Below are positions 44,336 to 56,350 of a DNA stretch of 64,000 nt, piece by piece. The stretch comes from Platycnemis pennipes. Its lineage: Eukaryota > Arthropoda > Insecta > Odonata > Platycnemididae. Positions within the stretch are counted from its first letter, which is position 1. Every line of letters begins with the position of its first letter. A program made the position numbers and the translations under genes. The notes beneath the pieces were generated by a model. That model searched no databases, had not been told where the DNA came from, and saw only the letters and a list, made by a program, of their open reading frames with translations. Location of the stretch: assembly GCA_933228895.1 (NCBI GenBank), contig OW121858.1, positions 28,791,859 to 28,855,858 on the forward strand, in the 5' to 3' direction.

Positions 44336-44650
44336 TTTGAACTTGGCCCATCAGCATACATGCTGTGACCATGACCCATAGTCATGCGTATTGTGAACTT
44401 GGCCCACAGTCACTGTTATGAACCTGGCCCTCAGTCATATCATTTGTGAACCTGGCCCATAGTAATATGTATGTTTAACTAGGCTAATAGTCACGTTTTT
44501 TTTAGAAACTTGGCCCATAGTCATACACGGTGTGAACTTGGCTCATAGTCATACACAGTGTGAACTTGGCCCATAGTCATGCATTATGTTTACTTGGCCC
44601 ACAGCCATATGTTATGTGAATTTGGCACAACCATGGGCCTAGTTCACACC
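44336..44650 (+). repeat. Satellite array built on GAACTTGGCCCATAG
   Basis: About ten degenerate units of 25-35 bp, each TGAACTTGGCCCATAGTCAT(A/G). Ends with ACCATGGGCCTAGTTCACACC, an inverted form. Same family as 47.3-49.3 kb and, in complement, 25.3-26.2 kb. Confidence 0.9.
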
Positions 44651-47126
44651 ATGGTTTTACTAAATCACTGAAGGTCCCACAGATACGTGTTAATAAGCTT
44701 TATTGGGAGTGCACCATCGGCTTTAACCAATTTGCCGGAAAGTTAAATTCGGTGGAAAGTGAAGGGTATCATGTCCTCATAACGTTTATCTATTCCGATC
44801 TCTTGTTATTTTAAATAATAGTAAATGAATCCAGATTCACTGTTTGAATTCACAGAAACTATTTATTAATTAATTTTATGTGAACATAATTTTAGTAATA
44901 TTTCAAAGTATGATAATCTTTGAAGCATTCGTCAAAACACAATGTTTTATCGCATTCATGGCACCAATACCTTTCATGCACTTTTCCTGGGCTTGTTGTT
45001 TTTACACTCAAAGCATGGTCTTTGCGATTTGATTGTCTTTTGTTTGCTGTAACTTTTTCGAAACCTATTTCGAAAGCGTTCCATCTCTTCTCTCATGCCA
45101 CAAGTTGATTGAAATGCACAAACCCGTAAAGAAATGAAAAAAAACATTCACAGTTTGAACACCGCTGAAGCATTCATTCAACTACTCCTAATTTTAACCA
45201 AATACAAACTTTCTAAATCTGCAAGTAGCGATAGCAGTCAGCACGTATCTTTGTGCGGAAAAATATGGCTGACATTGCTTAACGAATAGTCTACAATGCC
45301 TTCCTATATCCTAGCGTAAAGCACCATTCAGTGTATGCCATCTCTCTGTGACAAACTGTTTAAGCATCAACGATGTTTTCATGTCGGAGATGACAATGGG
45401 AAGGGCCTTAGCAACACTCGGAAAAGAACCGAAAAAAGCAGTAACTTTCAACGTAAATTACACATTTCCCAGAAACCTCGAAGACAAAGTATAAATCGGT
45501 TACAAGAATAAGTATGTTTAAACATTCTCCCATTAAATACAGAAAGAATGAAAGAAATCGATTGATATTTAGTTATTTTACGGAGAGAAAGAAAAACTCT
45601 TGCGCTACCATAAATTGAAAAAGTCAATTCAAACCAATTTAAATACGTAATTGGTGCCTGGAATCGAACCCAGGCCATGAGCCTTTTTTTGTATAGCCTA
45701 TAGCACCTTTTAGTGTATATGCTACAATCCTACAAAATTTCAGCTTAATTGGTTCAGTAGTTTTTGAGGAGATGTGTAACAAACATAGACCTGGCAGACA
45801 GACACCACTTCATTTTCTTATATTAGTTTAGTCCTGGCAACCAAAATGTACACAAATTCACCTCAAAAGAGCCTAAAGTTTTGTAAAATTTATTTTGTGT
45901 ATTTTTCGGCATTATACTCTGTAAAAAAATTATATTTTAAAACATTTTGTATAGAAAACATCCAGTAAATCATGTCACCTATATTCATTGGTGGCTCATT
46001 TTAGCCCTGAAAAAGGAAAAAATACATTTTCCGAAATGTCGGCCAAATAGATCGATTTCTTCATTTCCACAAGAACCTAAGCTGCCGAAAAAACCATTTG
46101 CGTATTTTTCCTGTTACATCAATTACTGTCTCATGAGAACCAGTTTCGTTGTTTAGCTAAAACGTTCAAAGTGCTGAGATTGTGTAGCTATAATCCTTGC
46201 ACAATATGGCCTTTGGATAAAAAGTTCCCAATAAGTTTTTTTAACCACTTTGCCAGACACCTAAAGGAATACTTCAGTTTCTATATCAATTTTCAGTCCT
46301 GTTTAAACTATCGTATCCAGTACAACACCCATCTCACAATCACGCAGGAACCATTCCATTTTAAATCAACAAATGGTCCAAGCTTGAACATATCAGATTT
46401 CAGCTAAAATTGGTGCGTAGATACTGTCAACCTTCCTGAGCAAAAAGCCGTTCCCAGTTTTCGCAGCAAAAAAATTGCTCCTGAATTATAGGCAGGCATG
46501 AATAGCATTAACGCCTGAAAATCGTCTTTTTACACTACTTTAGTCTACAAGCTGCAGCAAACTGGTTTTACGTGATGTACATGTGTTTACGGTGTCAATA
46601 GAAAGTATATGAAGTCTACTTGCTATTAAAGGAGTTTTAAATGGAATTTTGGTCAGAAAAAGACTTTTTTGTCACAGTAAACACAACTTTAAAAAATTAA
46701 TTTTTTTCACTAGTTTAACCTAAAATTACACCAAGAAATAACTTTGATAACGGGCCAGTTCTTCTCAACATAGCACTTGTACGTATCTAGTGTATGAATA
46801 TATTAATAAACATGGAGTAAGAGCATTTCTCGCTGAGAAAAGATCACTTGAATTTGAGAAAATTGGAAAAATATTTGGTTTTTCAGAGCTAAAAAAAAGT
46901 CCATATGGGACAGGGTTTAAAAATTATCAACGCATTGTTTCAGAAAGTCTTAATGTTGTTCTTTTAGGTACAGAAAGAGTTGTTTTGTTTCTTTGTGAGT
47001 AAGGGTAATGAAAAAGAGAGAGTTCGTCCAGAGTACGCTACAGGGACAACGAAAAGGTCCGTTCACAACAGCCTACCAGGCGATCGTACTAGGTATCTTC
47101 ACAGTAGCGAAAGGGTTAAAGAATTT
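44651..47126. other. No gene; SINE/LINE tail fragment and hairpin
   Basis: 45640-45835 holds a B-box on the minus strand (GGGTTCGATTCCAGG) and the block AATTGGTTCAGTAGTTTTTG followed by CAGACAGACACC, a conserved tail seen in many insect LINE/SINE families. 46007-46045 is a CTGA...GAAA hairpin like those of PLEs. The 70-codon frame at 46790-47002 ends near a donor-like TTTTAG|GTACAG but is unrecognised. Confidence 0.5.
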
Positions 47127-49660
47127 TCAACACCACCTAGGGGCAGCTAGAGGAAAGTGTGTGTACCTTTGATGCCACACAAGAGAACTGACCAGAAGTG
47201 CAACAGTTTGCATTCTATATTTCACACTATCGAATTTTTCAGTTTTTGATTAATTACGAGAAATACTTCACATCAAATGGCTACTTATATGAACTCCAGG
47301 GACTAAGACTTGATCAAAACAATAAAAAAAGGAAAATAGCATATTTGGTATTCTGCTAAATTTTGCGAACTTGGCCCATAGTTACACATATTAACTTGGC
47401 CCATAATGACTTTTTGTGAACTTGGCGCAAATAATCACAAATTAAACAAATAGCACCACCTGGTGGCAGGTAGAGGAAACAGTGTACATACCTTTGATGC
47501 CACATGTAGAATTGGCCAGAAGTGCAACAGCTTGCCACCATATTTTGATGCCATTGAATTATTTACTTTTTTTTATTAATTATGAGAAATACTTCACATC
47601 CAATGGCTGCTGATATGAACTCCAGGTGTAATAATCATTTAATCAAGACAATAATAAAAAGGAAATTGCATATTTGGTTTTCTGCTATGTTATGATTACT
47701 ACGTGCAGGTATTCTGATATGCTCTGTTAACTTGGTCCATACTCGTGGGTTTTTGTGAACTTGGCCCATAGTCGTTGTTTTTTTCGTGAACCAGGCCCAT
47801 AGCCATGCATGTTTGGAACTTAGCATGACCATGGGACAAGTTCCATTCAAGTTTAGTAAAATTAATAACTTTTCAAATCAATTAACTGAATAAATTATTG
47901 CAAATTAAACAAATAGTAGTAAATAGTAATACATTAACTGAATCAATGACCCACAAATACTTATTAATAGGTTTCCAAGGAGTGCACCTTCTGCTTTAAA
48001 ACATTTTCAGCACCACCTGGTGGCAGGTAGAGGAATGAGTAATGCCACATGCAGAATTGACCAGAAGTGCAACAGCTTGTCATCATATTTTGATGCCATT
48101 GAATTATTTTCTTTTTAATTATATATAAGAAATACTTTACATCAAACAGCTACTGATATGAACTCCAGGTGTAATAAACATTTGATCAAGACAATATCTG
48201 CTGTTCTAGTTGTTACGTATGCTATTTTGCTAAATCTGTGAATGTGGCCCATAGTGATACATGTTGTTAATATGGCCATAGCCATATATGGTGTTAACTT
48301 AGCACATAGTAATACATGGTGTTTACTTTGCCCATAGTCATGTGTCATAAACTTGAAACATAGTAGTGTGTGGTGAACTCGTCCCATAGTCGTGTTTTGT
48401 GAACTTGGCCCATAGTCGATTTTTTGTCAGCTTGGCCCATAGTCATGTATTTCTTAACTTGGCCCATAGTCATGTATTTCTTAACTTGGCCCATACTAAT
48501 GCGTTGTGTGAACTGGGCATGACCATGCAACAAGTTCCCGCCATACTCATTGGAATAAATAACTTTTTGAATCAATGAACTGAATATATAATCACAAATT
48601 AAACAAATAGTAGTAAATAGTCATAAATTAACTGAATCAATGACCTACAGGTACTTGTTAATAAGCTTTCACCGAGTACACCGTCTGCTTTAAAGCATTT
48701 ACAGCACCACCTGGTGGCAGGTAGAGGAAAGAGTGTACATACCTTTGATGCCACACGTAGAATTGACCAGAAGTGCAACAGCTTGCCATCATATTTTGAT
48801 GCCATCGAATTTTTCACTTTTTGATTAAGTACGAGAAATACTTCACATCAAATGGCTACCGATATGAACTCCAGGGATAATAAACACTTGATCAAGACCA
48901 TAAAAAAAGGAAAGTAGCATATTTGGTTTTCTGCTAAATTTTGTGAACTTGGCTCAGAGTTACACATGTTTTCTTGGTCCATTATGATTTTTTGTGAACT
49001 TGGCCCATAGTGATTTTTTGTGAACTTGGCCCATAGTGCTTTTTTGTGAACTTGGCCCATTGAGTTTTAGTGAACTTGGCCCATTGAGTTTTAGTGAACT
49101 TGGCCCATTGAGTTTTAGTGAACTTGGCCCATTGAGTTTTAGTGAACTTGGCCCAGAATGGTTTTTGTGAACTTGGCTGATAATCGTGTAATGTGTATTT
49201 GGCCCATATCGTGTGTTGTGAACTTGGCCCATAGTGACGCATGGAGTGAACTAGGCATGACCATGGGACGAGTTCCTACCATGCTTAGTAAAGTGAATAA
49301 CTTTTTAAATCAATGAAATGAATAAATAATCACAGATTAAACAAATAATAGTAAATTTTCATAAATTAACTGAATCAATGACCCACAGGTACTTGTTAAT
49401 AAGCTTTCACAGAGTATACCATCTGCTTTAAAGCATTTACAGCACCACCTGGTGGCAGGTAGAGGAAAGAGTGTACATACCTTTGATGCCACACGTAGAA
49501 TTGACCAGAAGTGCAACAGCTTGCCATCATACTTTGATGCCGTTGAATTATTTGCTTTTTAATTAATTACCAGAAATACTTTAATCAAACTGCTACCGAT
49601 ACGAACTCCAGGGGCTATGAACTTTTGATCAATGCAATCAAAAAGGAAAGTAAGGTATTT
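47127..49660 (+). repeat. Compound higher-order repeat, five units
   Basis: Each unit has a roughly 240-bp block (CACCACCTGGTGGCAGG..., CTTTGATGCCACA, CCAGAAGTGCAACAG, ATGAACTCCAGG) followed by a variable run of GAACTTGGCCCATAG units and, in later units, a CCATGGGACAAGTTCC/TTTAGTAAA-type segment. Blocks begin near 47127, 47450, 48007, 48701 and 49439, so the period grows from about 320 to 740 bp as the short array expands. At 49048-49155 the short unit is a clean 24-bp repeat. ORFs such as those reading GPSSLKLN are by-products. Confidence 0.9.
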
Positions 49661-50131
49661 GTTTGAAGTGGCAATACCTCCTTGTACACTTTGCGTATTG
49701 GTTTCAAACGTAGAGGTTTTGGCGGATTCGTAGGTGGCTTTCTATCAGCGGGATTAAGGACTGGATGCCTTCATTCGCTTCTTATTTCTGGCCGTAGGAT
49801 CTCTGCTTTAAATTCTCGAGTACCGTCACATAAGATTGTGTAACTTTGTGATTATGACAGTCATGTTGACTTTGTCAGCATCGGTTTCACATAGAGTACC
49901 ACGGTACCAGTACTCTAGGAAGGCCTGAACTGTGCCCTGACACCAAATCCCTTCATAGAAGATGCCGCACATGAACTGAAGAAGGGGGAAGCTGAAGATG
50001 TAAGAAGTGTGGCACAAAATGAAGTCCAAATAACGAAAGAGAAGAGCTATGAAAGAACAGAAGGTCAAGTGTTCAAAGCAATTGACGAAGGCAAAATAAA
50101 CACAATATTATCCGGTGTGGATTATAAAAAA
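49661..50131. other. No gene seen
   Basis: Unique-looking sequence. The 80-codon minus frame at 49826-50068 is unrecognised. Confidence 0.4.
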
Positions 50132-50912
50132 TGGGGAACATGCACTATTTGTTATAACTCTTTGAATGTGAAGTTTATTACCTAAAATGTGCTTGGCGAA
50201 AATTTTGCTGAAGAATTAAGTTGCGTTGCAAAGATATTACTCTTTGTAAATTGTACCTTTTTGGCAGCTTATTAAAACACGACATCATCGCATGACGTCA
50301 CGGCACGGTATCACGGCACGGTATCACTAAGGGCGCTGTTTATCTGTTGCTATGCGTGGAGGTAAGTTGTTAAATGAATACTTGGCGAAAACGGATGTAT
50401 TTATCTCATTTGTTTAATGCAATAAACGATTGTATTTCGATTTTTATTTACGTAGTACGGATGGTAATGAGCAAATCGTCCAGTAATTATATAATGCCTG
50501 TTTAGTGCCCAAGAATTTCTTCTACATCTATGCAATTACTAATTTTTTAAGAAGAACGCCGCCATAAGGGAGTCAACCAAAGGAAATTGTTGGAATGTGC
50601 TTTTTTAAGTATTTTTTCAGTCATCGTTTCGTACGAGAAACAGCTATAAACCTCAAAACAATATATTCACTTTGTTTATTGTTAAAAATAAATGTCTATC
50701 TCCGTAGCAATATGGAACCTATACCGTGCAGTGACGTCAGAAGGCGTTTCATGTCACGTGACTTTCGTCGATTTCCAGGAACATTTTAATATCATTTAAT
50801 AATGTTTGTGGTAGGCGGAGAAAAATTTGGTTTATATCATTTAAATTGTTGAGAAAATTTCGCATCAAGTACATCGTTAATCTTCGAGAAACAAATGGCA
50901 TGCATGTTCCCC
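50132..50912. mobile_element. Short ISL2EU-like element, about 780 bp
   Basis: TGGGGAACATGCA at the left and its complement TGCATGTTCCCCA at the right, flanked by A and TTG in the same way as the element at 8308-11867 (consistent with an AT duplication). TGACGTCA occurs near both ends (about 50294 and 50740), followed outward-in by C(G/T)GCACGGTAT on both sides. ATGCGTGGAG|GTAAGT after the left site mimics a first exon and donor. A perfect GTCACGTGAC lies at 50753-50762. No THAP or nuclease coding remains: an internal-deletion derivative. Confidence 0.65.
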
Positions 50913-51455
50913 ATTGGGATTACGCATTATTTTTTGTACAACTCTTTGAATGAATTTGAATGAGTGGAGCGCACAAATAAGTAGATGTTTCATAAATGTT
51001 CAGTAATAAAAAGTATTGATTAGTGTAGCAGTGGCAGCTTGGCCAAAGTCACACCACATTACCGTATTCTCAGCTGAAGTTATTGCTAAGTTAAGAATTA
51101 TTAATTTATTTTCGTTCCGAATCTCACAAATGCTCTCTCAGTAGAATAAGTCCTCGACTTGCTCCGAGTTATGTGACAATTCAGGTAGGCCAGTGACATG
51201 CCTAGTTTTCTCCACGTTTCTGTTGCTGCGACAGATTGAACTACGTGACAACCAATGACTCATTGCCAAGCATGCAACAGTTGATGCCAAACTATGGGTG
51301 TTCAGAACGCCAACTCTAGTTTAAGACGTTACATAGTTCGGTGGATGATATTTGATCATCGTGTTGCTGGAAAAGTCTGATGTGATCACGCATCAACGTC
51401 TTTTCTCAGCATAGTTTGACCTTACCACGTAAGTCGGCACATAGTTAATTATCCA
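50913..51455. other. No gene seen
   Basis: The motif ACTCTTTGAATG at about 50941 repeats the one just inside the left end of the preceding element, hinting at a partial second copy. Otherwise unassigned. Confidence 0.4.
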
Positions 51456-52218
51456 TAGGGTTTATAGGGGTTTTTCCTTTTCATTTTCCCTGACTTTTCC
51501 AGGATTTCCAGACCATTATTAGTGATTTTCCCTGACTTTTGAGCGCCTGAATACTCCAAGATTTCGGTCATTTATAGAGATAAAAGTGGTAGTGAGGAAG
51601 CAGAGGAGTCTAAACTTATGAAAAATTGTAGGTTTATTTTCATATTAATCATATGAACTGCCAGCAATAAGAGATCAACAACTTTAGGTCAACAAAATAA
51701 AAATTATCATTACTTACATTGATATGCCTTCAGAAAGGGTTTTAACTGCAGAAAAATATATTCAAAGATGGCTAACCTGGCTTTTCCTTCAAACCTTATG
51801 TCATGTTAAAGTAGCTCTTTGAATCAATCTTGATTTTTTTCTTCCTCACATTCTGCTACAAATTTGGCTAAGTGACTTCAAATTTGACTGAGAATTACTT
51901 TTTCCTCGCCAGAGGGACAAAGCGAAGCATTCCTGGCAAAATCGCTAGCGAATGAAAATGAGATGCGCACACCTTTCGCCAATCTATTCACCAAATCATG
52001 CAGGCTATAGCCAGAAAGAACCAGAATAGGGCTGCCTCCTCCACAGAGAAGCCAGCCTGAGGCCAGTCGTCCCCTCCTTCACCCTCCTCCTCCGCTCCTA
52101 TGCGCATTTTTTGATCTCTTGGCATTTTCAGGTATTAAATTCGAAATTTGAACATTTTGCGATTTTTCCCTCACCACACGTTAAATTCCCTGACTTTTCC
52201 AGGTTCCTATAAACCCTG
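51456..52218. mobile_element. hAT-like MITE with AGGGTTTATAGG ends
   Basis: Left end TAGGGTTTATAGGGG, right end complement CAGGGTTTATAGGAACC. CCCTGACTTTTCCAGG occurs near both ends. This CAGGG-type terminus is common in hAT elements. No 8-bp duplication is visible (ATTATCCA versus ATCTACTT). Non-coding. Confidence 0.6.
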
Positions 52219-53816
52219 ATCTACTTCATAGATGACGCCCGTTGTCCATTACAGCTAAACACAGTACCTCTAATTACAGCAAAAAAAGTTTTGTGTAATT
52301 ATACTTATTTTAGATTTAAATATCTAGTGTAAGAAATGTTGGATTTGTGTTATTCTCGGCTTTGTCGTACTATGTTAAGTTAATGGCCTCTCAAAACATG
52401 GCGTTTCCTGTAACCATCACGTATGCTGCCATTTGCGGTACAAGCAGCACCACTAATTGTTGAAAAGTGGATACGCAAGTTGTGGTGTTTCTACTTACGT
52501 GGAAAATTTTGGGACGAATTAACAAAAATTACAGTAAGTCGAGGACTTACTGCAGTAGTAAATGGTATTTAATTGCATCAAATGTGTTCATTTTGTGCAA
52601 TAATAAACCCTTTTCATTTATAGTCATTGAACTTTTTCCAGTTTGATTTCTGCGAGATATGCTCAAATAACAAACTGGCACATTGCAGTTAAGAACGACT
52701 AGATTTGCGAAGGGATGGTGTAACAATTACTTAGCGTAACCAGTCTGGTAGAACTTAATGGGAAACATAATTAAACTATAGGTTGAAATGTAGACTTCAC
52801 CTCTTTATTTTTACATAGCTATTTATTTATTGATTCCAAGATTTGTCATTGAATACAACAAAATAATGAAGTATCAACACTGAATATATTATTAATAAGT
52901 ACAAAATATACACAAAATCTTGTAAACAAATCAAAAAAGCATAAAATATATGAAGCCAAGATAATAATATTTGGTTTTTTAGCGACAGCGGCAATGGTAA
53001 GGGAAAGTAAAGTATCTCATTGTCAAATACAAAATCTTCTTTTATCGCCTCTATGAAATTATTATCTTTCGCAATCAAAAATCTGTGCGACATTGAAATT
53101 ATTATTAGATTTGAACATAAATTTTAGAGGCAGTGAATGCATATTAGGTCAAGTACTGAGTCGAAAGGCTCGTCAGATAAACAACAATTAACAGATTTAA
53201 CAATTTAAATCAGTTTACAAATGTCAATTAACCCACATCCAGGAGCCATTGTGATATTCGAAGAATGTAACAAACGGTACACAACTCCTGTTATATCACA
53301 TACTGCACAATAATGATGTACAAAATAGTACAAACAGTACACCACCCCTGGTGTAGCACATACCTTACAATAATATATATATCATATAATATACAAAATA
53401 TACATGTTTCCTTACATACATTTATATATATGAAGTAGAATGTATATATGTATGATTTTATGTTCGCCCAAAACTCATGAACCATTTGTATAAAAGCTTT
53501 CAAACATTAAGGTGTATCTTCCCTGGGCAGATAATAAGGCTACTCTTCCTCGTAACTAATGGTCCTTGTTTCAATCACAGTCGAGTTAAAGCCTCCTAAT
53601 AAAAAATACACGTAAGGGCTTTCTTACAGCTTGAAGCCACATTTTCATTCTAAAATTTTAATCTGAAACACCCATTCAACAAGCTTTAAAAGCACACCAG
53701 CCAATAGATGCCATATTTATGGAAACAGTCGTTGGTGGTGTATTCCCTAATATTCTGCATCACTCGGACAATTGCGAGGAGCATGTAAACGCAAGGAAGT
53801 GGAAGGATACCTAGTT
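52219..53816. other. No gene; small tandem duplication
   Basis: AT-rich. 53270-53395 has a diverged duplication (GTACACA/CAACTCCTG versus GTACACCACCCCTGG). The 88-codon frame at 52827-53093 is hydrophobic by AT bias. Confidence 0.4.
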
Positions 53817-53845
53817 TTATAAACAGAGGGCGACATGTAGCCCTG

Positions 53846-53891
53846 TGAGCCGTATATATATATATATACATATACGCCCTCTGTTTGTCAT

Positions 53892-53939
<48 letters not shown>

Positions 53940-54290
53940 AATCACCATTCATACACAACGCCATAGGCGCAAATACAAAATATATATATATATATATACA
54001 AATCACCATTCATACACAACGCCATAGGCGCAAATACAAAATATATATATATATATACAAATCACCATTCATACACAACGCCATAGGCGCAAATACAAAA
54101 TATATATATATATATACAAATCACCATTCATACACAACGCCATAGGCGCAAATACAAAATATATATATATATATATATACAAATCACCATTCATACACAA
54201 CGCCATAGGCGCAAATACAAAATATATATATATACATACAAATCACCATTCATACACAACGCCATAGGCGCAAATACAAAAATATAAATT
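53846..54290 (+). repeat. TA microsatellite and about 57-64-bp minisatellite
   Basis: A TA tract (53897-53936) leads into six copies of a 46-bp core (ACAAATCACCATTCATACAC, AACGCCATAGGCGCAAATAC) separated by variable TA runs. CGCCATAGGCG is palindromic. The preceding CAGAGGGCG...CGCCCTCTG pair (about 53823/53875) forms a short inverted repeat. Confidence 0.95.
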
Positions 54291-54772
54291 CAAACAGTAG
54301 GTGAAAGATAGAGATAGTGAACATACATAAAACATTGAACACAACGGTGGTGTGGAGATGAAATGATGGTCGAAAACACATGGAAAAAATTTCACCTTGA
54401 CCGGGAATCGAACCACGGACCTTTCGCTTTCCGGGCGACTGCATAGACCACCGTGCTACCAAGGTTACTCTAATTTCCAGTGAATTCGACGGGGGTTTAT
54501 AGCACCAAGTGCCCCCCAGATGAGCCCATAGAAGCGGCCAAGAGATGGCGCGAGGGCATGGTTCCACCCACCAACGGAGAGAACACACAGAAGAGGAAAT
54601 GATAGAAGTTCCACTCACACAGACAGTAGGAAAGATATAGAACATATGTTTGAGGCACACAACCTCTAAGAAGAAAGCAACCCATCCGGTCATACTCCAC
54701 ACCACCGTTGTGTTCAATGTTTTATGTATGTTCACTATCTCTTTCTTTCACCTACTGTTTGAATTTATATTT
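54277..54772. mobile_element. Element with 80-bp inverted ends and a tRNA-like core
   Basis: 54277-54357 and 54692-54772 are inverted copies of about 80 bp at over 95% identity (both hold GAACACAACGGTGGTGTGGAG or its complement). It lies directly after the minisatellite, whose last core unit shares the left border. A tRNA-like segment lies inside on the minus strand. No transposase is present. Confidence 0.8.
54394..54465 (-). other. tRNA-like sequence, 72 nt
   Basis: The acceptor arms ACCTTGG and TCAAGGT pair over 7 bp (one G-T). TAGCACGGTGG resembles an A-box and GGTTCGATTCCCGG is a B-box. The putative anticodon loop CCGGAAA would give GGA, but C replaces the invariant U33 and the T-arm stem has two mismatches. 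There is no CCA-proximal terminator. A pseudo-tRNA or SINE head is more likely than a working tRNA. Confidence 0.5.
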
Positions 54773-54826
54773 GTATATATATATTTATATATACACTTTC
54801 TTCGAAAATCACTCAGGGGAATAATA

Positions 54827-55912
54827 GTTCAATATAAGTTTATCACAGGTGTGATGACACAAAAAAATAGAAAATAGTGAAAAGGACTTACTGGTATATT
54901 CTTAATTTTCGGCGGCGCAACCGCCTTCTTCAGAGGGTAGAGGAGAGGAGACTGAACTAGGATGGGGTGGAGAGGATGGCACTGAGGGGAAAACACAGGG
55001 GAGGGGGTTGGAAAAGGATGAAGAGGGGAAGGGGCGATTAATGACTAACATTGAGACCCGGGGGATTATATGCTTTCAACACCCAAATGTAAGCTTGCTG
55101 TAAGGAATTAAGTTTAAGTGCAGATGCTGTCGGGGGGAGGGAAGCCAAAACAGACACATTAAAACAGTTGTTGAACGATTTCTCGTGGCTGAAGGAGTGT
55201 TGTGCCACGGAAAGAGAAGACGACTGAGAGGGGTCATTGCACGAGGAGCGGTGATTATTGATTCTAATGTTTAGTGGAGTGGAGGATTTACCAATGTAAA
55301 ATTCTGGGCAATGTTTACATTGTAGCCGGTAGACCACATTGCTGGAGATGCAGGTGGGGGGGGGGAGGTGGTGGAAGCAAGGCAGTGGGAGGAGGTGATG
55401 TGAAGATAGGACAGGTTTTGCATCTCGGGCGGTGCCATGGCAAGGGCTTGTTTTTGGGGGCGGAAATGGTCCTGGTGAGGGGATTAGTGGATTTTAGTAT
55501 GTTGGACAGGTTGGCAGGTTTGAAAGTGAGGGAGGGCGGGGTAGGAAATATACTGGCGGTGCATTAATTGCTCAGAAGGATGGAGTGAAGGTCCTTAAGT
55601 ATAGGCTTGAGGGCCTGGATGCCTGGAAAGAAGGTGGTACATAGTGACAGGCTGTGGGTATCCTTTGTAGAGGGAGATTTGGGGGTGGGGCAGTGCTTGA
55701 TGATTATGTTGTGAAGATTGTTTTCCGGGTAGCTGCGCTGGGGAAGGGAGTGATGAAGGTTGGTGAGGAATTTGTTTAGGGATTCGGGATTATTGCAGAT
55801 GTGGTGGCCACGAATGGAGAGGGAATAGGGGAGGGAGCGTTTGGTGTGTGAGGGATGGCAGCAGCTCTATTTAAGATACTGTTGCTTGTTGGTGGGTTTT
55901 ATGTGGACTGGG
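54827..55912 (-). mobile_element. Penelope-like element 3, 5'-truncated, same family as PLE 1
   Basis: The minus frame 55038-55337 reads MVYRLQCKHCPEFYIGKS, TPLNIRINNHRSSC and AYIWVLKAYNPPGLNVSH, nearly identical to PLE 1, so the GIY-YIG catalytic residues are kept. The copy spans the same interval as PLE 1: from the CAGTCCA(T/C)ATAAAACCCACC segment of the RT thumb (55912) to the shared 3' end TATATTGAAC (54827). RT is missing. A hairpin like that in PLE 1 is at 54906-54933. Confidence 0.85.
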
Positions 55913-56350
55913 AATACTGCCTGCAAATGCTCGAATACCTCAAATATTAGAAAGTACTTGATATCTCAAATAGTTACGCTAAAATAATTTGATATTTGAC
56001 AACACGAATAATTATGCTATATTTGGCGTATTGATTAACTACATAATTAAATCCAAAACTGGACAGAATATGGTGTATTGACACTTTATGCAAACCTATT
56101 AAGGGTCATAAGAGTTAATGTATTCAACATAATTGGTAGTGAAATTATTTTATTGTACATTACTACATTTTTAAACCTGAATTTAGTTTTCTGAATAAAT
56201 CAACTTGCAGCTTTTTCACTTCAACGGGTGAAAAATTAATCTGCGTAATGACGTTATGCATATCAATTGCAATGCTAGTATTCGAGTCGTGGTCGGATAT
56301 TTTAGTTCGGTATTCGAATTTGATAAATCTGCCACACGGCACGTCTCTAT
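55913..56350. other. No gene seen
   Basis: AT-rich flank between PLE 3 and the YqaJ exon. It would hold the 3' UTR of the YqaJ transcript. Confidence 0.4.

Noticed and set aside
46790..47002. 70-codon frame ending near TTTTAG|GTACAG
   Set aside because: No domain recognised and next to satellite DNA; chance is as likely.
48960..49242. ORFs of 86-90 codons with repeated GPSSLKLN or WAKFTKT
   Set aside because: Direct translation of the 24-29-bp satellite unit; no gene signal.
53840..54145. ORFs rich in IYIYIY
   Set aside because: Translations of TA microsatellites.
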